The translations under genes and the position numbers were made by a program. Under the pieces are notes generated by a model. It did no database searches. It was not told the DNA's origin and was given only the letters and a program-made list of their open reading frames with translations. From contig CAORJJ010000036.1 of NCBI GenBank assembly GCA_948517135.1, forward strand, positions 1-19,952: 19,952 nucleotides of DNA, in the 5' to 3' direction. The DNA comes from an uncultured Clostridia bacterium. GTDB taxonomy: Bacteria; Bacillota; Clostridia; TANB77; CAG-508. Within the stretch, counting starts at the first letter, position 1. Every line of letters begins with the position of its first letter. Positions 1 to 7,554 of the stretch are shown here, piece after piece.

Positions 1-127
1 CCCAAAATCTGGGGGCGCATCATTAAACCTCCATGCACCCGGCAGAGGGACTTTATGGTAAATAGCATATGGCAGACTTTCATCGTAAAAGGGGGAAGAT
101 ATCTGATATGACAGCGAAAACAAAAAA
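1..127. other. GC-richer DNA joined to truncated blaR1-like gene; possible mobile-element edge
   Basis: This stretch is clearly richer in G and C than the AT-rich gene that follows. It carries its own ribosome binding site (GGGGGAAG at 91-98) and an ATG at 108 whose first codons read MTAKTKK before sequence typical of M56/BlaR1 proteins begins. That pattern fits the end of an insertion sequence or other mobile element that landed in, or recombined with, the sensor gene. I do not recognise the element, and no transposase is visible in the window. The breakpoint, near 120-128, is judged by eye. Confidence 0.35.
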
Positions 128-1169
128 GCATCATTATAAAAGAAAAGATAACATTTTAAATATACTAATTACAATATTAAGATGTGTTTACATATTTAAT
201 CCTATTGTATGGCTATTATTAAATCAAGTAAAAAAAGATTTAGAATTGGCGACAGATGAACTAGCCATGGAAAATGAAAATAACGAGATACAAAAAGAAT
301 ATTGCAAAACATTAGTAAAAATATCTATGATAAACTCAGATAGATTCTTAATTCAAACAATGTGTTTGAGTGATGATAAGAAAAATTTAGAAAGAAGAAT
401 TGATAATATAAAATTAGTAGATAAATTTAAAAAGAAAAAGAAAATAATTACCATTATATCATGCATAACTATTTGTTTAGTTATAGTAATATTTTATACA
501 GGAAATACAAATTATATGTCTATAAAAGATATTATAAAAATATATCATAAAGCAAGTAAATATGAAAATGTACATTATATAAAAGAAGAAAGAAAATATT
601 ATCCAGATATCAATGAAGAATCTACTATATATAAAGAATATTACTTTAAAAATAATATTGTTAATGAAAAGGTTACTGATAACAATGGTAAAATAATATC
701 AATAACATATATTGATTATAATTCTAATGAAGCAATATTAATAATGGATAAAAATATTACTATATTAGATATAAGTAATGTTGAAGAAATAAATAGACTT
801 CATAAATTTGGACTATCTTATTCAGTAATGAAGGAAAGTAATGATAATAATGTAAAATATACATATTTAGGTGAAGAAAACATAAATGGAAAAGATACAT
901 ATAAGTATGAAAATAGTTATGTTGATGAATATATTAATTCAAAGGCAATTAGATGGATAGATAAAGAAACTGGAGTAATTGTAAAAGAAGAGTTTAAAGA
1001 TAAAGCAAAAAAAGAAATTCCAAATGGCTTTTATGATAACTGTATAACAGAATGTAATTATTCATATGAATTTGATAGTGTTAAAGACGAAGATATAGCA
1101 AGACCAGATTTAGAAATGTATCCGGATTATACAATAGAAAATGAAGTTTACAATTCAATATATTTTTAA
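108..1169 (+). pseudogene. 5'-truncated BlaR1-type M56 sensor/peptidase, fused to foreign leader codons
   Basis: BlaR1/MecR1-type proteins are membrane sensors: N-terminal helices surround an HExxH zinc peptidase, followed by a membrane anchor and an extracellular sensor domain. Here the match starts only at HYKRKD, where the family normally has the second His of HExxH followed by xKRxD. The next part (FNPIVWLL, then DLELATDE) is typical of the family. A second membrane segment (about residues 112-131 from the ATG at 108, IITIISCITICLVIVI) leads to an extracellular domain of about 210 residues. The glutamate of HExxH and all N-terminal helices are missing, so peptidase activity should be lost. 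The ATG at 108 has a good ribosome binding site (91-98), so the chimera could still be translated. A fold-back follows the stop. No BlaI-type repressor gene is in the window. The truncation is clear; whether the chimera has any function is unknown. Confidence 0.7.
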
Positions 1170-1174
1170 ATAAG

Positions 1175-1204
1175 CCAAAAGGCGAAGAAATCTTCGCCTT
1201 TTGG
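1175..1204. terminator. bidirectional hairpin between convergent genes
   Basis: A perfect 14-bp inverted repeat (1175-1188 with 1191-1204, arms reading CCAAAAGGCGAAGA and its complement) lies just after the stop of the blaR1-like gene and just beyond the stop of the minus-strand gene at 1225. The loop is very short and the T-tracts are modest on both sides. Position and symmetry support a shared terminator. Confidence 0.75.
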
Positions 1205-1224
1205 TTAGAAGTGGAATTTGAAAA

Positions 1225-1686
1225 TTAATAATATACGTTTACAGAAATCATATATCTTGAATTACATCCAGGTTCAGTATCAACTGTAACAGTATAAGTC
1301 TGATTATATCTAAGGGAAACAGTTGCTTTTCCAGTTAAATTCTCACCAAGAGGAACAACTGTCTCATAACCCGCACTTCCCTTAAATACTAAATTGGCTT
1401 TATGGAAATGTGATTCGTCTTCATAAGAATATGAAATTGTAAGCATTTTTTGCTCTGTTGAGGGATAGGTAGATGATTTTTTTAACTCAAATCTTCCCAA
1501 TGTTTGGCTTCCAGTGACATAATCATGGGTAGAACCATGCATCAGAACTGTAACATGAGGGGTTATACTTGTATCAGTTTCAGAAGCGAATACAGTGGTG
1601 CTACCAAACATGCTGATACTCATTATGAGTGCCAAAACAAGAGCACAAAACCGACGAGTTGCAAAGATGTTCTTTAAGGTTTTCAT
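1225..1686 (-). CDS. small secreted protein, unknown function
   Basis: This 153-residue protein starts with a classic signal peptide: basic residues (MKTLKN...TRR), a hydrophobic core (ALVLALIMSISMF) and a likely cleavage site after VFA near residue 34. The mature part of about 119 residues is rich in Thr, Ser, Tyr and Val and looks mostly beta-strand. It has a single cysteine near the C-terminus and no domain that I recognise. Translation starts at an ATG preceded by GGAGG (minus strand, near 1692-1696). The upstream DNA holds a TATACT hexamer on the minus strand (1832-1837), three 10-bp direct repeats (1861-1890) and a long inverted repeat in the untranslated leader. Its GC content is higher than that of its neighbours. 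Export is well supported; the role is unknown. Confidence 0.75.
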   Translation of the reverse strand: MKTLKNIFATRRFCALVLALIMSISMFGSTTVFASETDTSITPHVTVLMHGSTHDYVTGSQTLGRFELKKSSTYPSTEQKMLTISYSYEDESHFHKANLVFKGSAGYETVVPLGENLTGKATVSLRYNQTYTVTVDTEPGCNSRYMISVNVYY

Positions 1687-1756
1687 AGTAATACCTCCAT
1701 TAATTTGTTTGGTTAATGAGTTACAAGGTACTATTTGAATTCCACCTCTAAACTAC

Positions 1757-1798
1757 ACTTTTAAAAATCAACAAATTCGTCTGAAATTCTTAAAAGTG
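1757..1798 (-). promoter_or_regulatory. inverted repeat in the 5' leader of the secreted-protein gene
   Basis: CACTTTTAA (1757-1765) pairs with TTAAAAGTG (1790-1798) across a loop of about 24 bases. It lies between the likely promoter (TATACT on the minus strand, 1832-1837) and the gene starting at 1686, so it would be transcribed as a hairpin or act as a protein site. Function is unknown. Confidence 0.35.
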
Positions 1799-1860
1799 GC
1801 AATGCCAATAACTTGCATAGGCATCTTTAAAAGTATACTACGCTAAAAATAATTTTTGTT

Positions 1861-1890
1861 AAAAATGTAAGAAAATGTAAAAAAATGTAA
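1861..1890. repeat. three 10-bp direct repeats (NAAAATGTAA), possible regulator site
   Basis: The units AAAAATGTAA, GAAAATGTAA and AAAAATGTAA are exactly end to end with a 10-base period, so all three face the same side of the helix. They lie about 24 bases upstream of the TATACT hexamer used by the minus-strand gene at 1686, where an activator would bind, and just ahead of the plus-strand Spo0A-like gene. Recognition by a protein is inferred. Simple AT-rich slippage could also give such a repeat. Confidence 0.45.
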
Positions 1891-1952
1891 AATGGAGATG
1901 AGGAAATATAAGAAATAAGATAAAAAAAGAATTAATAAAATTTGGATATAGT

Positions 1953-2237
1953 TTGTCTAATATTGGTACTATTTATATGATTGAATGTATTTTATATATT
2001 TATGAAAGTAATGATTATATGGTTGTTACATCTAATTTAGATAAATATGTGTATCAAGTAATTGCCAAAAAGTATAGGACAAATGTAAGCACTTTTAAAT
2101 CTAATATAGCTAAAGCAACTGATAATATGATAAATATTTTTTACTTGAAAAATCCTAACAATAGAAAAATTAAAATAACACCTAAAGTAGTAATTCAAGA
2201 AGTATTATATAAATTAGCAAATGGAAGATACATATAA
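1953..2237 (+). CDS. Spo0A C-terminal-like DNA-binding protein (short paralogue 1)
   Basis: The centre (VIAKKYRTNVSTFKSNIAKA, then TDNM) matches the helix-turn-helix of the Spo0A C-terminal domain, where IANKY..T.S.VE.AIRHA is typical. There is no receiver domain, so this would be a free-standing DNA-binding module. Only a TTG (1953) is available as a recognised start in this frame. Similarity to the related gene at 4047, however, extends upstream to about 1908-1920 without a stop codon (the nearest in-frame stop is TGA at 1899). A purine-rich GGAGATGAGG (1894-1903) sits just before an ATA at 1908. The true start may therefore be a non-standard ATA, or the original ATG has mutated. A terminator follows the gene. 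Its target and partners are unknown. Confidence 0.6.
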   Translation: MSNIGTIYMIECILYIYESNDYMVVTSNLDKYVYQVIAKKYRTNVSTFKSNIAKATDNMINIFYLKNPNNRKIKITPKVVIQEVLYKLANGRYI

Positions 2238-2266
2238 AAGGCGGATTAAAAAGTTCGTCTTTTTTT
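2236..2266 (+). terminator. rho-independent terminator after Spo0A-like gene 1
   Basis: AAAAGGCGGA (2236-2245) pairs with TTCGTCTTTT (2254-2263), a 10-bp stem with two G-U pairs. It is followed by a run of T and starts at the stop codon. Confidence 0.7.
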
Positions 2267-2320
2267 CACTCTTTAATTTTAATTAACATAAAATATACTA
2301 ATATTAGTTTTTGGAGGAAT

Positions 2321-3091
2321 ATGATGAAAAAAATATTAGAAACAAATAATATTAGTAAAGTATATCAAGGAAAAGAAGGTGAAGTTGTAGCTATTCATAA
2401 TATTAATTTTGATATAAAAGAAGGTGAATTTGTAAGTATAATAGGACCAAGTGGTTGCGGAAAATCAACACTCCTTTCAATAATTGCAGGATTAGAAGAA
2501 AAAACAACAGGAGATATATACATAGAGAATGAAAAAGTAGATGGTATTTCAGAAAAGATAGGTTATATGTTGCAACGAGATTGCTTATTAGAATGGAAAA
2601 CAATATTACAAAACACACTATTGGGGTTAGAAATAAAAAAACAATTAGATAAAGAGAAAAAAGAATATGTAGAAAGTTTACTTAAAAAATATGATTTATA
2701 TGAATTTAAAGATAAATATCCAACAGAACTTTCTGGAGGAATGAGACAAAGGGTTGCTCTAATTAGAACTCTTGCCACAAAGCCAAAAATACTATTATTA
2801 GATGAAGCCTTTTCAGCTTTAGATTATCAAACTAGAATTATGGTTACACATGATATATATGAAATTTTAAGAAAAGAAAATATAACAGCATTAATGGTAA
2901 CTCATGATATTTCAGAAGCTATAAGTATGTCTGATAGAGTATTAGTTTTGAGCAAAAGACCTGGAACAATAAAAAATATTCACGAAATAAAATTTAGTTT
3001 AGAAAATAGAACTCCAATAAATTGTAGAGAACAAACTGAATTTACAAGTTACTTTAATACTCTATGGAAGGAGCTTGGAGTTGATGAATAA
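2321..3091 (+). CDS. ABC transporter ATP-binding protein, NitT/TauT (SsuB/TauB) type
   Basis: This is a full-length 256-residue nucleotide-binding subunit of an importer. Walker A is GPSGCGKST (42-50), the Q-loop is Gln85, the signature is LSGGM (137-141), Walker B is ILLLDE (157-162) and the switch histidine is His195. Overall it resembles the ATPases of nitrate, sulfonate, taurine and thiamine-precursor importers; the exact substrate cannot be read from this subunit. The ATG at 2321 is well placed after GGAGG (2313-2317). The stop overlaps the ATG of the permease gene (3084) by eight bases, suggesting coupled translation. The fitting substrate-binding protein is at 6464-7480, after four unrelated genes. 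Confidence 0.92.
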   Translation: MMKKILETNNISKVYQGKEGEVVAIHNINFDIKEGEFVSIIGPSGCGKSTLLSIIAGLEEKTTGDIYIENEKVDGISEKIGYMLQRDCLLEWKTILQNTLLGLEIKKQLDKEKKEYVESLLKKYDLYEFKDKYPTELSGGMRQRVALIRTLATKPKILLLDEAFSALDYQTRIMVTHDIYEILRKENITALMVTHDISEAISMSDRVLVLSKRPGTIKNIHEIKFSLENRTPINCREQTEFTSYFNTLWKELGVDE

Positions 3092-3891
3092 AAAAATAAT
3101 ATCTAATGAAAGAAAAGAATATTTAAGAAAAATCAGAAAAAACAAATTTATGGTTTTATTTACACAAATATTTATTTTAATGCTCTTTTTAGGAATTTGG
3201 GAAGTTTTAGCAAATAATGGAGTAATAGATAGTTTTATAACAAGTAGTCCAAGTAGGATTTTAAAAACTTTTATGAATCTATCTTCAAATGACCTAGTAA
3301 AACATATTTTAGTTACAACATATGAAACAGTTATTGGATTTTTAATAGGAACAAGTTTAGGTGTACTTATAGCGATAATTTTGTGGTGGTCTGATTTTTT
3401 ATCAAAAGTTTTTGATCCATATTTAGTTGTACTAAACAGTTTACCTAAAGTTGCTCTTCGGACCAATAATTATAATTTGGGTAGGAGCAGGAACACCAGC
3501 AATTATAGTAATGGGTGTTGCAATTTCTTTAGTTGTAACAATACTTGAAAATTTGAATGGTTTTTTAAAAACAGATAAAGAGTTAATCAAAATGGCAAAA
3601 ACGTTTAAAGCAAGTAGATTCCAAGTACTTACTAAAATAGTAATTCCAGCTAATATTAGTACATTTATAAATTCTCTAAAAGTAAATATTGGACTTTCTT
3701 TAGTTGGTGTAATTTCAGGAGAATTTTTAGTTTCAAAAGCTGGACTTGGATATTTGATTGTATATGGTGGGCAAGTGTTTAAATTAGATTTAGTTATGAC
3801 AAGTGTAATAATTCTAGGTGTTGTTGCCGGAATTATGTATGGAGCAGTTTTGTTACTCGAAAAATTTATACTGAGAAGGAGAGTAAGCTAG
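3084..3891 (+). pseudogene. ABC transporter permease, NitT/TauT type, with single-base frameshift near 3459
   Basis: The reading frame from 3084 encodes the first half of an SsuC/TauC-like inner-membrane permease and then derails after NSLPKVAL. A second frame, open to 3891, resumes at once with GPIIIIWVGAGTPAIIVMG. Removing one base, most simply the C at 3459 in CTTCGGACC, gives a continuous protein of 268 residues, the normal length for this family. The second half includes the EAA-type loop contacting the ATPase (KTFKASRFQ, then TKIVIPA). As written the gene is broken. A sequencing error or very recent mutation is likely, because both halves look intact. The ATG at 3084 has AAGGAG at 3068-3073. 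The preceding TTG (3075) lies three codons upstream and is less likely. Confidence 0.85.
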
Positions 3892-3901
3892 AAATTGTTA
3901 A

Positions 3902-3940
3902 AGGGTATTGGAATTTTTTTAATTCTAATACTCTTTTTTT
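3902..3940 (+). terminator. rho-independent terminator after permease gene
   Basis: A 14-bp stem (3902-3915 with 3921-3934, two G-U pairs) with a five-T loop is followed by seven T. It ends the ATPase-permease transcript and so separates it from the later substrate-binding protein gene. Confidence 0.85.
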
Positions 3941-3969
3941 GAAAAAAATTTTAAAAAATTGAGTCCATT

Positions 3970-3998
3970 TTGCATACAAATAGTATCTAATATATAAA
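3970..3998 (+). promoter_or_regulatory. sigma-A-like promoter for Spo0A-like gene 2
   Basis: TTGCAT (3970-3975) and TATAAA (3993-3998) are 17 bases apart, upstream of the ribosome binding site GGAGAGG (4031-4037). The AT-rich setting makes chance matches possible. Confidence 0.45.
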
Positions 3999-4046
3999 GA
4001 GTATTAATATATAATATTATATGTAAAAAAGGAGAGGAATATTTAT

Positions 4047-4418
4047 ATGATAACAAAAATAAAGAATATAAAAAATGCAATAAATGAAGAACTAGAATAT
4101 TTAAATTTTAATTTTGACCACACAGGAACTAAATACTTAATTGATGCTATTTATCTATTATATTGTCAAGAAAGTTTTTATAAATTTAGTTTAGAAAGTG
4201 AAGTATATCCAATAATAGCTAATAAATATGGAGATACTTTTTCTGCAATAAAAGGTGCGATTGAATATGCAACAGATAAAATGTATTATGAATGTGATGA
4301 AGGAATTTTAAGAGATTATATCGAAGCTGAAGAATATAGGGGAAAGAAAAATAAAAACTTTAAACCAGGACCAAAGAAAATTATTCGTGCAGTGTTAAGA
4401 AGGATAAAAGATATGTAA
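4047..4418 (+). CDS. Spo0A C-terminal-like DNA-binding protein (short paralogue 2)
   Basis: This 123-residue protein carries the Spo0A C-terminal helix-turn-helix (IIANKYGDTFSAIKGAIEYA, then TDKM at about residues 58-81), preceded by a helical part (GTKYLIDAIYLLY) that also occurs in the related protein encoded at 1953. It has no phosphorylatable receiver domain, unlike the true sporulation regulator, so it cannot be controlled the same way. The ATG at 4047 follows GGAGAGG (4031-4037) and a plausible promoter (3970-3998). The C-terminus is basic (EYRGKKNKNFKPGPKKIIRA), which could aid DNA binding. The two copies flank the ABC transporter genes and may regulate them or each other; this is inference from position only. 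Confidence 0.72.
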   Translation: MITKIKNIKNAINEELEYLNFNFDHTGTKYLIDAIYLLYCQESFYKFSLESEVYPIIANKYGDTFSAIKGAIEYATDKMYYECDEGILRDYIEAEEYRGKKNKNFKPGPKKIIRAVLRRIKDM

Positions 4419-4533
4419 CAAATAATATATTAAAATTAATAATTGATAAATTTGATAAGACTGATACTTTTCATTAATCTTATATAATTTGCCGGCACTC
4501 CTAAAAAAGTATTAATATAGGGAGGTTATGCTT
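4419..4533 (+). other. short intergenic region before ricin/amidase gene
   Basis: An AT-rich gap with an imperfect inverted repeat (about 4448-4460 with 4479-4491, 11 of 13 positions pairing) that lacks a following T-run. A TATAAT hexamer (4483-4488) has no good -35 partner. GGAGG at 4521-4525 serves the gene starting at 4534. Confidence 0.3.
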
Positions 4534-5682
4534 ATGAAAAAGTGCAAAATTAAACAAAAGATATTAACAGGACTATTTATAATTTTGTTTTTATCAAATA
4601 TTGTTTACATAAAACCTAATTATGCTATTACTCCTAATGAAATTGGAGATATTAGTGGTAGATGGTTCTATATAAAAAATGCTTATACAGGCAAATACTT
4701 GGATGTAGTTAATGGTACTGCTCAGGCAGGAAATTATGTACAACAATATGAATTCAATGGTTCAAATGCTCAAAAATGGTATTTCTATTATGAGGGAAAT
4801 GGCTTATATACAATTGCAAGTAAAGTTGGTACAACAATAGAAGGAAATACTGAGTTTCTAAATTTCGCACTAGATGTAGATAATGGTATAAATGAAGATG
4901 GAACTAAAGTACATTTATGGGATTTGGTAAGTGGTGATACTCAATTATTTACTGTAACTAAAACTTCAATGGGAACTTATGTGTTAAGAACTAAATGTAG
5001 TAATTGGAATAGATGTGTTACAATAAATACAGATGGATGTAGTAATGGAATAAGGACTTGTCAAAGATGGTATAATAATGATGCAGATCAAGAATGGATA
5101 TTAGAACCTGTAACAAAATATAATGCATTAGGTATTACTTATGCAGAAGCTAATTGGAATAATAGAGTATTATGCTATCCAGATTGTTCTAAAATAGGCG
5201 GAGATTGTGCAAATTTTGTGTCACAATGTTTACTTGCAGCAGGAGTACATAGAAATTCTAATTGGTATATGGATAAACTAAATCACGTTTATCAAACACC
5301 AGCAAAAGATACAACTCAATTAGATGCTTCATGGAGCTATTCTAGCAGTTGGATTAATGCAAATAGTTTTAAAAAATATTGGAAAGATAATGCTAAAAGA
5401 ACTTATGCTTGTACAGGAAAATATGCTAAAGAGAATATGTTTGATGTCTATCATGAGGACTATGTAGCTGGTGATGTAATTCAATATATTGAAAAATTTG
5501 CTACATTTGAATTAGATGCAAAGCATACAATGTATATTACTGATTATAAGACTCAAACTGTAAATGGAACTTTATATCCAAGTTATATCGTAACATACCA
5601 TTCAACAGATACACCAGCTAGACCATTAACTGAACTATATAATATGTTTCCAGATTATAACTTTAGAATGTATGAAATGTAA
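4534..5682 (+). CDS. secreted ricin B-type lectin / amidase-6 domain protein
   Basis: This 382-residue protein is probably exported and may act on cell-wall or other glycan-linked substrates. A signal peptide (residues 1-32, core ILTGLFIILFL) precedes a ricin-type lectin region (about 43-193) with the QxW marks QKW (80-82) and QEW (186-188). A putative amidase domain (about 196-382) follows, with GGDCANFVSQ holding the likely nucleophile Cys225 and DAKHTMYITD holding His331, the layout of the amidase-6/NlpC-like family. It pairs sugar binding with peptide or amide cleavage, but the substrate is not known. The ATG at 4534 is eight bases after GGAGG (4521-4525); the ATG at 4528 is only two bases away and was rejected. 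The next gene starts 13 bases after the stop, so the two are probably co-transcribed. Confidence 0.85.
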   Translation: MKKCKIKQKILTGLFIILFLSNIVYIKPNYAITPNEIGDISGRWFYIKNAYTGKYLDVVNGTAQAGNYVQQYEFNGSNAQKWYFYYEGNGLYTIASKVGTTIEGNTEFLNFALDVDNGINEDGTKVHLWDLVSGDTQLFTVTKTSMGTYVLRTKCSNWNRCVTINTDGCSNGIRTCQRWYNNDADQEWILEPVTKYNALGITYAEANWNNRVLCYPDCSKIGGDCANFVSQCLLAAGVHRNSNWYMDKLNHVYQTPAKDTTQLDASWSYSSSWINANSFKKYWKDNAKRTYACTGKYAKENMFDVYHEDYVAGDVIQYIEKFATFELDAKHTMYITDYKTQTVNGTLYPSYIVTYHSTDTPARPLTELYNMFPDYNFRMYEM

Positions 5683-5695
5683 AAGGAGTGATATT

Positions 5696-6313
5696 ATGAA
5701 TAAAAAAATTATGTTATTAGTTATAATATTATTTATGATAATTGTACCAATAATTGTTTTTTCAACAAATAGTTTTGTAAGCTATAGAAATGGAAAAGCT
5801 GTTGTTGTAGAATGGGAAGAAAAAGCTGAATTAGAAGATGGACAAAAATATACTATAGCTATAGAGAGTGGTAAAGATTCAGAAGAATATAATAGAGAGC
5901 AAGATTTAAAGAAAAAACGTCAATATGAAGAAAATATGTATTCTCAAGACAATATTGCAGAACCATCTATTGAAACTTATGATATGAAAGATGAAGAATT
6001 AATACGCTATAATGAATTACAAGAAAAAACACAGAGAACATTAACTTTATTATTTGAATACTATGGTAAAGAAGAAATTGAAGAACTATATAAAAATGCT
6101 GAAAATAGTTCTATTAAGGATGGAAAATATGCAATATCAGAATATGCAGAAGAACTATTAGATAAAATATTACAATTGGTTGAAAAAGAACCAATAAGTG
6201 CTGAAGATAAAGCTATGTTAGTAGACATGTTAGAACAAATGGATTTGCAAACTTTAAACAATAGAAATATAGAAAAGAGATTGCAAAATTTAGATATAGA
6301 AGTAGATAAATAG
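5696..6313 (+). CDS. small membrane-anchored protein, unknown function
   Basis: The ATG at 5696 follows AAAAGGAG (5681-5688), 13 bases after the stop of the lectin/amidase gene, so the two likely form an operon. The product is about 205 residues: an N-terminal hydrophobic segment (residues 5-24, IMLLVIILFMIIVPIIVFST) is followed by a highly charged, Glu- and Lys-rich, probably helical and coiled-coil region facing outside. There is no lipobox and no domain that I recognise. It may be a partner, anchor or immunity-like factor for the secreted amidase; that rests on gene order alone. A terminator follows at 6347-6397. Confidence 0.65.
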   Translation: MNKKIMLLVIILFMIIVPIIVFSTNSFVSYRNGKAVVVEWEEKAELEDGQKYTIAIESGKDSEEYNREQDLKKKRQYEENMYSQDNIAEPSIETYDMKDEELIRYNELQEKTQRTLTLLFEYYGKEEIEELYKNAENSSIKDGKYAISEYAEELLDKILQLVEKEPISAEDKAMLVDMLEQMDLQTLNNRNIEKRLQNLDIEVDK

Positions 6314-6346
6314 ATATGTATCTTAAAATAATATATAAATCTATAT

Positions 6347-6397
6347 AAAAAATAATAACCTCTAGTTATATCATTAACTTTGAGGTTATTATTTTTT
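6347..6397 (+). terminator. rho-independent terminator after lectin/amidase operon
   Basis: The left arm AAAAATAATAACCTC (about 6348-6362) pairs with GAGGTTATTATTTTT (6382-6396) around a 19-base loop, and the run of T follows. It lies between the stop at 6313 and the next ribosome binding site at 6451. Confidence 0.8.
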
Positions 6398-6463
6398 ATT
6401 TACTTTTTTCACACTTTACCTTCAAAACTAATACAATATATAAAAAAGTTAGGAGGAAAATGT

Positions 6464-7480
6464 GTGAAAAGAAAATTATTACTTACAATAGCAGTAATAG
6501 TTCTTATTATTGTTGCTGGAATTATTATTGCAATTAGTAGCTCAAATACTACTAATGAAAATTTGCAAACAATTAATGTAAGCGAAGTTACAAGATCAGT
6601 TTTTTATTCTCCACAATATGTAGCAATTCAAAAAGGATTTTTGGAAAAATATGGTATAAAAATTGAACTTACAACTGGGCAAGGGGCAGATGCTGTTATG
6701 ACATCAGTTCTTTCAAATCAAGTAGAAATAGGATTTGCAGGACCAGAAGCATCAATATATGTTTACAATGAAGGAAAAGAAGATCATACAGAAGTATTTG
6801 CACAATTAACTAAAAGAGATGGATCATTTTTAGTTTCAAAAACTAATACAGATAATTTTAATTGGAATGATTTAAGAGGAAAAACAGTAATTCCAGGAAG
6901 AAAAGGCGGAGTTCCATATATGACTTTAGAATATGTTTTAAAACAGAATGGAATAAATCCACAAACAGATTTAATATTAGATGATAGTATTAAGTTTGAT
7001 TTAATGGCAGGAGCATTTAGCAGTGGTGAAGCAGAATATGTAACATTATTTGAACCAACAGCTTCTATGACAGAGATGCAAGGCAAAGGCTATGTAGTGG
7101 CATCGGTTGGCGAGGCTTCGGGAGAAATACCATATACAGCATATTTTGCAAAAAAAAGTTATATTGAAAAAAATCCTGATATAATACAAAATTTTACTAA
7201 TGCTATATATGAAGGTCAACAATGGGTAAAAGAACATACTTCTAAAGAAATTGCAGAATCTGTTCAAAGTTTCTTTCCAGATACAGATTTAGAAATGCTT
7301 GAAACTGCAATACAAAGTTATAAAGACATAGATGCTTGGAATGATACACCAGTACTTACAAAAGAAAGCTTTGAAAAACTTGAAGATGTAATGATAGAAG
7401 CAGGAGAACTTTTAAATAAAGTTCCATATGAAGAATTAGTAAATAATACTTATGCTGAAAAATCAATTGAAAATAAATAA
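6464..7480 (+). CDS. ABC transporter substrate-binding protein, NMT1/SsuA-like
   Basis: This 338-residue extracellular solute-binding protein belongs to the NitT/TauT-type import class. It starts with an uncleaved or signal-type membrane segment (residues 5-25) without a lipobox cysteine. The family features follow: YSPQYVAIQKGFLEKYGIKI (entry to the binding cleft), SVLSNQVEIGFAGPEASI, LRGKTVIPGRKGGVPYMTLE, and EAEYVTLFEPTASMTEMQ. The GTG at 6464 follows AGGAGG (6451-6456). Upstream in-frame codons overlap the previous terminator and were rejected. The matching ATPase and permease genes are at 2321-3891, so the transporter operon appears split by other genes. Ligands of this family include nitrate-like anions, sulfonates and thiamine precursors; which applies here is unknown. 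Confidence 0.88.
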   Translation: MKRKLLLTIAVIVLIIVAGIIIAISSSNTTNENLQTINVSEVTRSVFYSPQYVAIQKGFLEKYGIKIELTTGQGADAVMTSVLSNQVEIGFAGPEASIYVYNEGKEDHTEVFAQLTKRDGSFLVSKTNTDNFNWNDLRGKTVIPGRKGGVPYMTLEYVLKQNGINPQTDLILDDSIKFDLMAGAFSSGEAEYVTLFEPTASMTEMQGKGYVVASVGEASGEIPYTAYFAKKSYIEKNPDIIQNFTNAIYEGQQWVKEHTSKEIAESVQSFFPDTDLEMLETAIQSYKDIDAWNDTPVLTKESFEKLEDVMIEAGELLNKVPYEELVNNTYAEKSIENK

Positions 7481-7487
7481 GATTATA

Positions 7488-7530
7488 GATTGAAGTTAGT
7501 TTGCATCCTAACTTCAATCTTGCTTTGTTT
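7488..7530 (+). terminator. rho-independent terminator after substrate-binding protein gene
   Basis: A perfect 12-bp stem (GATTGAAGTTAG 7488-7499 with CTAACTTCAATC 7508-7519) is followed by TTGCTTTGTTT. The T-rich tail doubles as the -35 region of the next promoter. Confidence 0.85.
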
Positions 7531-7548
7531 ACATAAATATGATATAAT
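7520..7548 (+). promoter_or_regulatory. sigma-A-type promoter for the gene at 7649
   Basis: TTGCTT (7520-7525) and a perfect TATAAT (7543-7548) are 17 bases apart. Transcription would start near 7555 and give a leader of about 90 bases. Confidence 0.6.
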
Positions 7549-7554
7549 ATTGAA

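Noticed and set aside
3062..3466. 134-codon minus-strand open frame over the permease gene
   Set aside because: It is antisense to a clear permease and its sequence reads as the complement of membrane-helix codons.
3451..3891. Second half of the permease as a separate gene starting at TTG 3451
   Set aside because: It has no ribosome binding site, begins mid-domain, and joins the upstream frame perfectly after removal of one base.
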